From the NCBI RefSeq assembly GCF_900112005.1, contig NZ_FOKK01000018.1, forward strand, positions 39,924 to 103,923: a stretch of DNA of 64,000 nt. Direction: 5' to 3'. The notes under the pieces were generated by a model that ran no database searches, had not been told where the DNA came from, and worked only from the letters and a program-made list of their open reading frames with translations. The position numbers were made by a program, and so were the translations under genes. Shown in pieces: positions 53,033-62,728 of the stretch (position 1 is the stretch's first letter; the number at the start of each line of letters is the position of its first letter). Source of the DNA: Algoriphagus aquimarinus. GTDB lineage: Bacteria; Bacteroidota; Bacteroidia; Cytophagales; Cyclobacteriaceae.

Positions 53033-56000
53033 TACACAGACTACTCTTCGTTTTTCTGGCACTCCTCATGCTTGCCAACGTATCACTAGCCCAGCAGGCA
53101 GTTTGGTACAATTACGACCAAACCTACTACAAAATACCAACCGCTACGGATGGGATTCACCGCATATCAGCAACTACGCTAAGCAACTCAGGCATCAATC
53201 TGAGTACGCTTGATCCAAAGAATATCAGGCTTTATCACCGGGGAAAAGAGGTTGCGATTCACATCGAGGGCGAAAATGACGGAAGGTTTGATACGGGCGA
53301 TTACATAGATTTCTTCGGAATGAGAAATGACGGAACGCTCGACAAATTGCTTTACTCCGATTTTGAGCAGCTTCCAAATCCTTATTTCAACACTTCTTCT
53401 GACACCACGGCTTTTTTCCTGACCATAAGCAATGGACAGAGTGGAAAGCGGATGAATCTCCGAACTGCGCCTGAAGTGGCTTTGCCGCTAGCAAGTCGCT
53501 ATGCTTCTGAAAAGTTGCTAGCTCTGGGAGAGCAATATTCACTGGGTGTTGGGTACTCGCTGGGCTTTAGATTATCGAAGTTTGATCTAGGACAAGGTTG
53601 GATGTCGGCTGTGATCACCAAGGGCACTACCCGTCGCATTACGCTAGATAAGTTAGGCGCAATGGCGAATTCTGGACAGGCTAAACTGGAGTTTGGGTTG
53701 GTGGGCAGATCAGAAAACGCCCATGCTACCAAAATATACGCTGGTCCAACGACGACCAATCAGAGGCTACTGACTACTGTCAATTTCGCTGGATTCAATT
53801 ATCCTCAGCAGTCGGTTACTCTGGCGATGTCTGATTTCAATGCTGACGGTAGCATAGTAATTTCTTTCGAAGCAGCAGGATCAGAATCCACTGACAATGT
53901 ATCTGTAGCCTACACTAAAATCACCTTTCAGAATAACGTAAGCGCTGGGGATTTCACCTCGAAACTGTTCATTTCACCTGCTGGAAATCAACGAATTCAA
54001 CTTTCTCAGCTTTCGGGCACCTATGCTGCTTTGGAGATTTCAGACCCTAGCAATCCAGAGAAAGTACAGCTTACTTCCAATGCTCAAACACTTGCCTTCC
54101 GATCTGCCGTGACTAATGATTCCAGTAGAGTTTGGTTACAAAATCAGGATAACATCGTTTCAGTTTCAAGGCTGGAGACGGTGAAATTCAGAAACTACTT
54201 AGCTCAAGCTGCCAACTATATTTTGGTGGGACATACCTTACTGGAGCAGGCTACTACGCAATTTGACAATCCACTGAAAGCCTATGCAGATCACAGAGCT
54301 TCGCCTGCTGGTGGGGGATTTGACACGCTGACGGTAAAAGTGGAGGATCTCTATAATCAGTTTGCCTTTGGAGAATATTCTCCGGTAGCGATTTATGAGT
54401 TTTTGAAAGCTTATTACCCTGTTCACAAACCAACCCACATGCTGCTTGCAGGCAGGTCACTGGCAATTTATTCCACTGGTCGTGTTGGGGCAGTGACTTA
54501 TTTCTACAGAAATAATCCTGCAGCATTTAGCTTCCAGGATTTGATTCCTGCTGGAGGATTTCCGTTTTCAGACAATATTTATACGCTCGGTCTTGATCCT
54601 TCCAAGCCCTTTGCTCCTGCCCTAGCTGTGGGAAGAATTCCAGCTAGAAATGCCAAGCAATTAGCAGATTACCTCAGCAAGGCTATAGAAAAAGATGCGG
54701 TTGGGATTTCCCAGCCATGGCAAAAAGAGTTGATTCACCTCTCTGGCGGTGAATCTGAATTTGAGTTGGATCGCTATTTCAACTTCCTCAATGGCTTCAA
54801 GACTACTGCAGAAGGGCCTTATTTGGGAGGAAAAGTAACGACCTATCGCAAGAGGTCTAACTCTACCATAGAGGTAATCGATATTACGGGAGACCTGAAC
54901 GAAGGAAGGTCGATGCTCACGTTTTTTGGACATGGAGCTCCTACAGTGATTGATATTGAGATTGGATTTGCGTCCGACCCTACCTTGAATTATCAGAACA
55001 AAGGAAAGTATCCCATCATGCTTTTCAATGGCTGCGACTATGGCAGTGCTTATGGAAATAGCTACACGCAGGGCGAAGATTGGGTGATTACACCAGACAA
55101 AGGTGCTATTTCAGTGATTGCCAATTCCTCCATTGGTGTAGATGTTTATCTCCGTAGGTATTCTGATATATTTTACAAAAAGGCATTCGCAGACAGCACG
55201 CTCATATATCGAACACTTGGAGAAGTGAAGCGAGAAGCGGAAGAGGCCTATGTCAATGAGTATGGCACCACACCGCTTACTTATTCCCACATGGAGCAGA
55301 TGATCAATTACGGTGATCCGGGTGTGCGGATTTTCCCAGCGGACAAGGCTGACTATGCTATCAATGTGGAGGAAGTTTCAGTAGAAAGTTTTGATGAGAT
55401 TCCAGTCTCGGTACTTTCGGATAGCTTGAAACTGAGTTTTGTACTGAGAAATATAGGAAGGGTGAATACCGACTCCATAGAATTCAAAGTAACTAGAAAA
55501 CTTCCTGATGGTACAACTGAGTCTTTTTCCCCTGTGAAAATTCCTTACATCGCCAGAATTGATTCTCTCTTTTTCAACATCCCGAATACGGGTAGAAACT
55601 CAGCCGGAGACAACACTTTTACTATAGAGGTAAACTCAAATAAGGACGTAGAGGAGATGACTTTTGTGAACAATACGGTCAGCTTCACCAAGTTTATTCC
55701 GCTGAGTGGCACGCTCAATCTCTATCCGCTCAATTATGGAATTGTCAATGAAAGCAGCACCAAACTGATCGCGCAAGTACCGGGAAAAAGCACTGTAGAT
55801 AGAACGGTTATCATCCAAGTAGATACAGCGGCGGCGTTCAATTCTGCTTACCGTAAAGAGGTTCGTATCACTACACGGGGATTGGCAGAGATGCCATTGC
55901 CTTTGACTGCTTTTTCGGATAGCACTACGTTCTATTGGAGATCAAAATTCCAGGAAGCCAAACCTGGTGAGACAGATGCCTGGACTAATTCCAGTTTCTC

Positions 56001-58050
56001 CTACATTCCTGCCGGACCGGAAGGATGGACGCAGCGAACTACCTATCAGCTGGATGAAGATCAATTGAGCAATTTGAAGATCAATGATTCGGACAGGCAA
56101 TGGAAATACCTGGATATCCAGGAGAAAATCGAAGTCTTTACCGTGGGCGCGGGCGTAGATACCTTGTCTTTTAGGAACACCCAGTTTTACCTGGATCAGA
56201 TTCCTCAAATCATCGATAACGTAAACAATGCTAACAGCCGACTCTGTCCAAATGGCTCGCTGGGATTGGTGGCTTTTGAGCAAAAGAGCTTGATGCCCTA
56301 CTTGGCGATTCCTGTTCCGGGTTTTGATATTTTGGATGCTCGTGCTTGCGGACGAGTGCCACAGATGATTCAAAGCATACAGAATGCTTGGATTACTACT
56401 CCAGGCCAAACCATGCTGGTGGACTATGTGAACAATGTAAAAGCAGGTGATTACGTGGTCATTTTCTCTGTGGGAAATGTGACTTTCGAAGCTTTTCCTG
56501 ATATCGCAATAGAGAAGTTGAAGGAATTCGGAGCGAGCGAGGCTACGCTTAGAGCATTGAAAACTGGCGATCCCTATATTCTTTATGGAAGAAAAGGCAT
56601 GTCACCGGGAGAAGCGATTGAGATCGTAGGAAATAAGAATCTGGAAGTGCCGGCGTCTCAGCAGACGCTTTCATTTGATACTGAACTTTCGGGTTACCTG
56701 ACCTCGGGTCTTGTCTTAACACCGCGAGTGGGCCCAGCTTCCTCGTGGGAGCGTTTCTTCCAAAATGTGAATTCCAGAAACTGGATCAATGAGGAGGAGA
56801 AAACCTACTTTGATATCATCGGGGTGAAGGAAAATGGCGAGGAGGATCTGCTGATCGGAAACACCTATGATAAGGAAATGGACCTTTCATTTATCAGCAC
56901 AGAGACTTATCCCTATTTGAAACTGCGCTACAGCATGAATGATCTTGAGTCCACGGCTCCTGCCCAGTTGGACAAGTGGCAGGTGAATTACACGGGAGTG
57001 CCTGAGGGAGTTTTGATCCTGAAATCTGCCAAAAATCAAGTCAATCTTCGTGAGGGAGAAACGGGGCTTTTGGAACTGCAATTCAAGAATATTTCCAAGT
57101 ACAACTTTTTGGATTCTATTCAGGTGGATTGGAAAATGACCAATCTGACAAGCAAAAAAGTGGAGAATTTCTCCAAGAAATTCCCTGCGCTGAAAGCCGG
57201 AGAGGCATTTGACTTTACGATAGAGTTTAATTCCATCGGGAAATCAGGTGAGAATCGCTTGGAGATTTTTGCCAATCCTAGAATACAGCGAGAGCAGACT
57301 TTCCGAAATAATCAGGTGGACATGGGCCCCTACTTCATCGTGGAGGGAGATAATTCTACTGCACTGCTAGACGTGAACTTTGATGGAATCTACATCATGG
57401 ATGGGGATATAGTCTCGCCAAATGTGTTGATCACGGCTCTTCTGAAAAATGACCAGACCTTACTTTACAAAAAGGATACGGTTGGGCTGGATCTATACCT
57501 CAAGCAAAACTGTGAATCCTGTAACTTCAAGCGGGTAAGTTTCTCCAATCCAAACTTGACTTGGACACCAGCTTCAGAAGATGAGGACTTCAAAGTTTCA
57601 CTCATTCCTGGGCCGTTGGAAGATGGGATTTACACCCTTCGCGTCGTCAATGAGGATTCTAGCGAACCTTATGAGATTACTTTTGAGGTGATCAATGAAT
57701 CTCAGATCACTAATTTTTATCCTTATCCGAATCCATTCAGTACGAGTGTACGCTTTGTATTTACGGTGACGGGGATGGAAGTGCCTGATGAAATCAAGAT
57801 TCAGATCATGACCGTAACAGGAAAAGTCGTCCGGGAGATTTTACAGAACGAATTGGGTCCGATCCGAATCGGAAATAACCTAACCGAATACGCTTGGGAC
57901 GGCAAAGATGAGTTTGGCGACCAGCTTGCCAATGGCGTGTATATCTACCGCGTGCTAATTCGCAAAAACGGGCAATTCATGGAGCATAGGCCGACTGCAG
58001 GAGATAAGGCATTTAAGAAGGGATATGGGAAGATGTATTTGTTGAGGTGA
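53029..58050 (+). CDS. PorU-type C25 (gingipain-fold) sortase-like protein, type IX secretion
   Basis: A 1673-residue secreted protein with a signal peptide ending SLAQ. A gingipain-fold C25 domain spans about residues 390-770, with catalytic candidates His635 (FGHGAP) and Cys669 (NGCDYG). Ig-like and CARDB-like beta domains follow. The last 100 residues (NFYPYPNPF..., ...LANGVYIYRV) look like a type IX sorting or FlgD-like domain. PorU cleaves the sorting signal and links cargo to the cell surface. This long form, directly after a PorV-like gene, matches proteins named PorU2. It may be a second sortase beside a housekeeping PorU outside the window. Confidence 0.85.
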   Translation: MIHRLLFVFLALLMLANVSLAQQAVWYNYDQTYYKIPTATDGIHRISATTLSNSGINLSTLDPKNIRLYHRGKEVAIHIEGENDGRFDTGDYIDFFGMRNDGTLDKLLYSDFEQLPNPYFNTSSDTTAFFLTISNGQSGKRMNLRTAPEVALPLASRYASEKLLALGEQYSLGVGYSLGFRLSKFDLGQGWMSAVITKGTTRRITLDKLGAMANSGQAKLEFGLVGRSENAHATKIYAGPTTTNQRLLTTVNFAGFNYPQQSVTLAMSDFNADGSIVISFEAAGSESTDNVSVAYTKITFQNNVSAGDFTSKLFISPAGNQRIQLSQLSGTYAALEISDPSNPEKVQLTSNAQTLAFRSAVTNDSSRVWLQNQDNIVSVSRLETVKFRNYLAQAANYILVGHTLLEQATTQFDNPLKAYADHRASPAGGGFDTLTVKVEDLYNQFAFGEYSPVAIYEFLKAYYPVHKPTHMLLAGRSLAIYSTGRVGAVTYFYRNNPAAFSFQDLIPAGGFPFSDNIYTLGLDPSKPFAPALAVGRIPARNAKQLADYLSKAIEKDAVGISQPWQKELIHLSGGESEFELDRYFNFLNGFKTTAEGPYLGGKVTTYRKRSNSTIEVIDITGDLNEGRSMLTFFGHGAPTVIDIEIGFASDPTLNYQNKGKYPIMLFNGCDYGSAYGNSYTQGEDWVITPDKGAISVIANSSIGVDVYLRRYSDIFYKKAFADSTLIYRTLGEVKREAEEAYVNEYGTTPLTYSHMEQMINYGDPGVRIFPADKADYAINVEEVSVESFDEIPVSVLSDSLKLSFVLRNIGRVNTDSIEFKVTRKLPDGTTESFSPVKIPYIARIDSLFFNIPNTGRNSAGDNTFTIEVNSNKDVEEMTFVNNTVSFTKFIPLSGTLNLYPLNYGIVNESSTKLIAQVPGKSTVDRTVIIQVDTAAAFNSAYRKEVRITTRGLAEMPLPLTAFSDSTTFYWRSKFQEAKPGETDAWTNSSFSYIPAGPEGWTQRTTYQLDEDQLSNLKINDSDRQWKYLDIQEKIEVFTVGAGVDTLSFRNTQFYLDQIPQIIDNVNNANSRLCPNGSLGLVAFEQKSLMPYLAIPVPGFDILDARACGRVPQMIQSIQNAWITTPGQTMLVDYVNNVKAGDYVVIFSVGNVTFEAFPDIAIEKLKEFGASEATLRALKTGDPYILYGRKGMSPGEAIEIVGNKNLEVPASQQTLSFDTELSGYLTSGLVLTPRVGPASSWERFFQNVNSRNWINEEEKTYFDIIGVKENGEEDLLIGNTYDKEMDLSFISTETYPYLKLRYSMNDLESTAPAQLDKWQVNYTGVPEGVLILKSAKNQVNLREGETGLLELQFKNISKYNFLDSIQVDWKMTNLTSKKVENFSKKFPALKAGEAFDFTIEFNSIGKSGENRLEIFANPRIQREQTFRNNQVDMGPYFIVEGDNSTALLDVNFDGIYIMDGDIVSPNVLITALLKNDQTLLYKKDTVGLDLYLKQNCESCNFKRVSFSNPNLTWTPASEDEDFKVSLIPGPLEDGIYTLRVVNEDSSEPYEITFEVINESQITNFYPYPNPFSTSVRFVFTVTGMEVPDEIKIQIMTVTGKVVREILQNELGPIRIGNNLTEYAWDGKDEFGDQLANGVYIYRVLIRKNGQFMEHRPTAGDKAFKKGYGKMYLLR

Positions 58051-58150
58051 TTGTCGTCATAGCGAACGACGGAGGATTGAAGCAATCTGGTGTGAGATTG
58101 AAAGTATAAAAATGTCATATACTTGACTGACTTTAAGCAAGTAGAAAGTA

Positions 58151-58564
58151 ATGAAAAAAATGAAAACAGAAGACACTAAAATTCCTTTGATTACATTAGT
58201 CATTTTGATGGTTACTTCATTTGTACCAGTTATACAGTTAACTATGCTTATGGGACAGGGAGCTTTTCTATACCCTTTCAATAAGCTTTTAGTAACGCCT
58301 GAATTTAAATCGCTTAACTATATCAATCTATTTTCAGGAACCTTGACAGTTATAGCTTTTTATATTTCTAGAAGAAGGGGATACAAAATAATATGGACAG
58401 TTTTGACGGTTTTTTTCTTCATGGGATTTTTAACCTTTGTTACCGAAAGTACTAGGTATGAAGATTACCCATATTTTATTCCAATTATGGTAATTGGGGT
58501 TTTAGTAACATTACCTTTAATTATAGTAGGAATAATTAAAGAAAAAATGGTTAATCCTACCTAG
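58151..58564 (+). CDS. Small membrane protein of unknown function
   Basis: A 137-residue protein with four hydrophobic helices (about 12-35, 55-72, 78-98 and 108-130) and charged ends. It is more AT-rich than the preceding PorU-like gene. No family recognised. The accessory, repeat-rich region begins just after it. Confidence 0.6.
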   Translation: MKKMKTEDTKIPLITLVILMVTSFVPVIQLTMLMGQGAFLYPFNKLLVTPEFKSLNYINLFSGTLTVIAFYISRRRGYKIIWTVLTVFFFMGFLTFVTESTRYEDYPYFIPIMVIGVLVTLPLIIVGIIKEKMVNPT

Positions 58565-58614
58565 ACTATACCAAAAGACTTTAGAAAACATTATGTTCAC
58601 CCTCCCCGCTGTGC

Positions 58615-58743
58615 GAAGTCTAGACGTTGAGGCTACTAGGTGTAGTTTGCCATCCCTGCATTCTGGCCTCTCGCTAAACAGCTTTACTAAAGCTGTTTTA
58701 AACGCTCGATCCTACCTTTTTATCAATTAGAATTTGTAATTCT
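58615..58743. repeat. Composite hairpin repeat upstream of the yhcG-like gene
   Basis: Contains CTAGGTGTAGTTTG, then AAACAGCTTT-ACT-AAAGCTGTTT (58676-58698) in the scaffold CTCGCTA...TTAAACGCTCG, then TATCAATT and AGAATT-TGT-AATTCT (58729-58743). The middle hairpin uses the same flanks and loop as 18280 and 19596 but a different complementary stem. Confidence 0.75.
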
Positions 58744-58772
58744 CTGGTTCAATTTAAAAAAGCTTAACCGCC

Positions 58773-59918
58773 ATGGAAAAAGACTACAGTATATTTTTGG
58801 GTGAAATTAAAACACAAATTCTGCAAAGCAGGTATAAGGCAGCAGCTTTTGTAAACCGCGAGCTCATTTTGCTATACTTTCAAATAGGTACACGGCTTTC
58901 ACAAAAAATAAGAGATTCCAAATGGGGAAGCAAAGTAGTGTTACAGTTGGCAAGCGATCTGCAGCTAGAACTAAAAGGCCTGCGCGGCTTTTCCTATCGC
59001 AACCTTATGAATATGAGGGTCTTTTCCGATGAATATTCATTTCTGCAGTTGTCGACTGCAGATGTTGAAAACAAACCAATTGGTTACTTCGTCACTACGC
59101 CAATACAGCCGGGAGAAAAAGAAGGGGAACGCAACAATCTATTTCTGCAGTCAGTGACTGCAGAATTTGAAAGTCTGGATCTTTTTCTAAAAAACGCTTT
59201 CTTTAATATCAGCTTTACACAGCATCTGTTGCTACTGAATAAGTGCAAAGAAGCCAAAGAGCGATTGTTTTATATGCAAAAAACAATCAGTCATCAATGG
59301 ACTGTTTCGATATTAGAACATCAGCTAGCAAGTGGCTTATATCATAATCGTGGCGGCTTGCAAAACAATTTCAACAATGCATTGCCACCTGCATTACAAA
59401 AACATGCCGTAGATGCATTTAAGGGAGAGTACCTGCTGGATTTCATCAGACTTGAAGAAGAGGATGACGAGCGAGTACTGGAAAATAGAATTGTTCAAAA
59501 CATCAAAAAGTTTATCCTTTCCATAGGTCATGATTTTGCATTTATGGGTAATCAGTATCGCCTCAAAATAGATGATGAAGAGTTTTTTATTGACTTGCTG
59601 TTTTTCCATCGCAAACTTCAGTGCTTGGTAGCTATTGAACTGAAGCATGGGAAATTTAAAGCTGAGTATGCCGGCAAAATGAATCTTTATTTATCTGCTT
59701 TAGATGAATATGTAAAGCAGGAGCACGAAAACCCATCTATTGGTATTGTGCTGTGTAAGTCTAAAAATAGCAAAGTGGTAGAGTTTGCCTTTCGAGATTT
59801 AAACAAGGCGATGGGAGTCGCTACCTTCAAAACTTCAAGAGAACTGCCATCAGGGTATCAGGGGATTTTACCTAATAGTGAGCAACTAAAAAAAGTATTA
59901 GATGATGACAAGCCATAA
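58773..59918 (+). CDS. YhcG/DUF1016-family PD-(D/E)XK nuclease
   Basis: A 381-residue protein. The N-terminal helical DUF1016 domain (about 1-180) includes LRGFSYRNLMNMRVF, resembling a winged helix. The C-terminal PD-(D/E)XK domain shows Asp274 (FFIDLLF), Glu289 and Lys291 (AIELKHG) and a downstream Gln/Tyr-rich helix. The family is often carried near restriction systems and mobile DNA and is a predicted nuclease of unsettled role. Two short palindromes lie in the variable linker (residues 90-135), encoding FLQLSTADVE and FLQSVTAEFE. The gene is bracketed by composite hairpin repeats. Confidence 0.9.
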   Translation: MEKDYSIFLGEIKTQILQSRYKAAAFVNRELILLYFQIGTRLSQKIRDSKWGSKVVLQLASDLQLELKGLRGFSYRNLMNMRVFSDEYSFLQLSTADVENKPIGYFVTTPIQPGEKEGERNNLFLQSVTAEFESLDLFLKNAFFNISFTQHLLLLNKCKEAKERLFYMQKTISHQWTVSILEHQLASGLYHNRGGLQNNFNNALPPALQKHAVDAFKGEYLLDFIRLEEEDDERVLENRIVQNIKKFILSIGHDFAFMGNQYRLKIDDEEFFIDLLFFHRKLQCLVAIELKHGKFKAEYAGKMNLYLSALDEYVKQEHENPSIGIVLCKSKNSKVVEFAFRDLNKAMGVATFKTSRELPSGYQGILPNSEQLKKVLDDDKP

Positions 59919-59949
59919 TTAGATAACCAAAATCAGATCCTATCATCTA

Positions 59950-60209
59950 CTGAGAGTAGTATACACATCGAGGTCGCTGGTGTAGATTACTAAACCCCGT
60001 CGGGCTTAATCGAAAGGATTGTGTATTTTTATGATGTCCGCAAAATCTTTTGAATTTTGCTTTGGACTAAAAAAGAAAAACAAAAAGATTTTGCTATGTG
60101 CGTGGCGGAAAGCAAACGCTAGTTTGCCCCCACTGACCATAGTCGATGCGTCGAGGTAACTAGGCGTAATTTGTAACTACACCTTTCTATCAGTTCGAAT
60201 TTGTAATTC
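59950..60209. repeat. Composite hairpin repeats downstream of the yhcG-like gene
   Basis: Includes AACCCCGTCGGGCTT-like units (about 59993-60008), AGGCGTAATT-TGT-AACTACACCT (about 60163-60185), CTATCAGT and GAATT-TGT-AATTC (60197-60209). The order copies that at 14899-14949. Confidence 0.65.
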
Positions 60210-60322
60210 TCTATAGTGAAGAAGTAATTACAAAACTCTCTAAACAGCTTACTCATGAATATGGAAAGGGCTGGAGTGCAAAGCAGTGGCAACATTGTCT
60301 CACCTTTGCAGAGACTTTTGCT
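60209..60322 (+). pseudogene. Remnant of a second DUF1016 gene
   Basis: Frame 60209 encodes LYSEEVITKLSKQL, THEYGKGWSAKQWQHC and LTFAETF, which is the winged-helix segment of DUF1016 proteins. There is no start before it and nothing DUF1016-like after residue 37. It begins exactly at the end of the GAATT-TGT-AATTC hairpin, so an older gene was cut at a repeat. The remaining 60323-60447 is non-coding. Confidence 0.65.
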
Positions 60323-60447
60323 TCTGAAGTTTTCAATTGTAGGATTCAATTATACAATTCTTGGCCCAGTGCAAATCCGAAAGTTTATCGCTTTCTACTG
60401 CCCTACTTGCCATATACTAACCGTTATACCCAATTAAAACAAAAATT

Positions 60448-61626
60448 ATGAAAACAATAATTAATAGAATTAAAAAGCTATCATTTTCAATTTTGTTTAT
60501 AGTTGCGTTAATTGGATGTGACTCAAAAAATAAAGAGTCTATTAAAGACACACAAAAGGCAACTCCCCAAATAGCTCTTTCCGTTGTGATTGATTCTATT
60601 AATTCAGAAATAAGTAACGGAGATTATGGATTAATTGACCGCTTTATGGTCATACAAAATGACGAGGTATTGGCAGACTATAAATATAAACAGGACTATG
60701 AAACCATTGTTCAAAAATATGACACAACCAATCATCAATACAATTTCAATAGTATAGAATGGCATCCATACTACAAGCAAACTGAATTGCACAGCCTTCA
60801 ATCTGTAACCAAAAGTATTACTTCAATCCTTTTAGGCATTGCGTTGGATTTGAATGAAGATTATAATGTTGACAACAAAGCAATGTCTTTGTTGACTGGT
60901 TATGATAATGACTTTTTAGATAAACGAAAGCAAAACATATCTATTGAAGATTTATTGACAATGAGAAGTGGATTGCAATGGAATGAAGAGACTGATCATA
61001 ATGATACTACAAATGACTGTTTTATGCTGGAATCAAGCGACAACTGGATAGAATATATTTTAAGCAAGCCTATGGATACCATACCAGGAACAAGATTCGT
61101 GTATAATGGTGGAGGAACAGTTCTTTTAGGTAAAATCATTAGAACCATTACGGGCAAACGAATTGACCATTGGGCAGAAGAAAAATTATTTGAGCCACTC
61201 GGCATTACAGATTACTATTGGAAAGAAACGCCTGATGGAGAAATTGATACAGAAGGAGGTTTATATCTTAAGGCAGAAGATTTGGCTAAAATTGGTTCAT
61301 TGTTTTTGAACAAAGGGAATTGGAACGATAAGCAGATTGTATCTGAAGGTTGGGTCACAACATCCACAAGCTCTTTACTCAAAAACGTAAAACCTCAATG
61401 GCAAAGTGTTACGGGATACGGGTATCAATGGTGGATTCCTGAATATACGGATAATGGCAAAACCACTATTTATTCCGCCAACGGATATGGAGGTCAGTAT
61501 TTAATGATAGCACCAGAACATAATTTAATTATTGTCTTTAATGGTTGGAATATAAATGATGAGCCAGAAAAGTCAACTTATAGAGCTTTGCAAGACAGAA
61601 TAATCCCAGCACTTAAGCATAAATAA
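60448..61626 (+). CDS. Serine beta-lactamase-fold (class C-like) hydrolase lipoprotein
   Basis: A 392-residue lipoprotein (LIGC, Cys24) of the beta-lactamase/penicillin-binding class C-like group. Ser119-x-x-Lys122 (SVTK) is the catalytic pair, Tyr219-Asn220 (FVYNGG) the second motif, and NGYGGQY near residue 350 takes the place of KTG. Such proteins are mostly esterases or peptidases, not antibiotic-resistance enzymes. The gene is strongly AT-rich and lies in the repeat field, which suggests a recent arrival. Confidence 0.88.
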   Translation: MKTIINRIKKLSFSILFIVALIGCDSKNKESIKDTQKATPQIALSVVIDSINSEISNGDYGLIDRFMVIQNDEVLADYKYKQDYETIVQKYDTTNHQYNFNSIEWHPYYKQTELHSLQSVTKSITSILLGIALDLNEDYNVDNKAMSLLTGYDNDFLDKRKQNISIEDLLTMRSGLQWNEETDHNDTTNDCFMLESSDNWIEYILSKPMDTIPGTRFVYNGGGTVLLGKIIRTITGKRIDHWAEEKLFEPLGITDYYWKETPDGEIDTEGGLYLKAEDLAKIGSLFLNKGNWNDKQIVSEGWVTTSTSSLLKNVKPQWQSVTGYGYQWWIPEYTDNGKTTIYSANGYGGQYLMIAPEHNLIIVFNGWNINDEPEKSTYRALQDRIIPALKHK

Positions 61627-61681
61627 CCCTGGCATACCAATAAGCCATTGACTATACCGACGGACTCAAACATCACGAATT

Positions 61682-62179
61682 ACCGCCGTTGGGGTCGTGG
61701 GGAAGTCAAAAGGATTGTCGTTTTTCACGGGTTCCACCCATGGCCCTGCCTACCGGACAGGCAGGTACTCATGGTTTGACCACTTCGTGGTCGGTCCTTT
61801 TAAAAATTCTAAATGGGATACCTCATAGTTTATTTTCATGATCCTGAAAGGATCGAACCATGAATAGCCCCCGGTGCAACCGGGGGTGTTGGAAATGAAT
61901 GGTTGGAAATGGCAACCCTGAAGGGGTTGAACTTTATCATACAATCTCCACCCCAGCTGAGCTTAGAATAGGCGTTGCGCTGAGAGTAATTTTTAACTAC
62001 AACTTCATATCCTTGTCAATTTGAAATTGAGCTTGATAGTTAGGGTGAAGTTGCATCCCGATAATTATCGAGGATCACCCAGTCAAACCCAAAAACTTTA
62101 GTTTATTGCATGAACTGAGTTGACATTTGTTTTCTGGGGCAAGAAAAATCGCCGACAATTACACGATGGTGAAGCCGTC
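61682..62179. repeat. Array of 3-base-loop hairpins, left side of the IS200-like gene
   Basis: Members are GACCAC-TTC-GTGGTC (61778-61792), GATCCT-GAA-AGGATC (61840-61854), CCCCCGGT-GCA-ACCGGGGG (61868-61886), AACCCT-GAA-GGGGTT (61914-61928) and GATGGT-GAA-GCCGTC (62165-62179). A CCTGCC/GGCAGG palindrome lies at 61745-61765 and TCAATT-TGA-AATTGA at about 62018-62032. No gene in 61627-62188. Confidence 0.8.
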
Positions 62180-62188
62180 GAACATACC

Positions 62189-62635
62189 TTACAGTAAATA
62201 TTTAAGATCAAATTCAATCCCATGCTCTTCGATGAGCCTTTTATACTCATCATAGAAATTCTCCTTTTTATGATGCTCTTCTTGATTTTTGATGTAATTA
62301 ATTAGCTGGTCTTTGTCTCGATGGGAGACGGTAAAGGAGCCATACCCATCTTGCCATCCATTAAAATCAGGGAAGATTCCTTCTTCTTTAATGAAATCAA
62401 TACTCGCTAATTTGATATCCTTGATCAGATTGGCTAGGGCAATTGTCGGGTGAATGTGCGTCAAAATATGAAGATGATCTTCCATGCCATTGATGCGATA
62501 GAGATGGCAGTTTTTGTTTTTAAGGAAGCCATTCATGTAGGCGTACAGGCGGCGTTTGTTTTTAAGAAGCATGGTTGGCTGTCTTTTGTAGGTGCCATAA
62601 ACAATGTGGTAGATAAGCTGCGTGTGAGTGCTCAT
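62189..62635 (-). CDS. IS200/IS605-type Y1 transposase (TnpA-like / RAYT)
   Basis: A 148-residue HUH single-strand transposase. The metal pair is His54/His56 (EDHLHIL) and the nucleophile Tyr114 (INYIKNQEEHH). The N-terminus THTQLIYHIVYGTYKR and the full length match intact Y1 transposases, so it may be functional. It lies in the middle of two fields of short 3-base-loop hairpins, the kind of substrate such enzymes recognise and cut. It has no TnpB partner. Confidence 0.9.
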   Translation of the reverse strand: MSTHTQLIYHIVYGTYKRQPTMLLKNKRRLYAYMNGFLKNKNCHLYRINGMEDHLHILTHIHPTIALANLIKDIKLASIDFIKEEGIFPDFNGWQDGYGSFTVSHRDKDQLINYIKNQEEHHKKENFYDEYKRLIEEHGIEFDLKYLL

Positions 62636-62728
62636 AAAATGGTATTAATAAAAATGATGGCCAATATCGGTTAGATGAAAATAATAAAAAATGATGGGGA
62701 TTTGGAAGGTACCAATTTTAAAAGGTTT

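Noticed and set aside
54254..54526. 90-codon minus-strand frame within the PorU-like gene
   Set aside because: Antisense shadow; the sense frame has continuous conserved domain structure.
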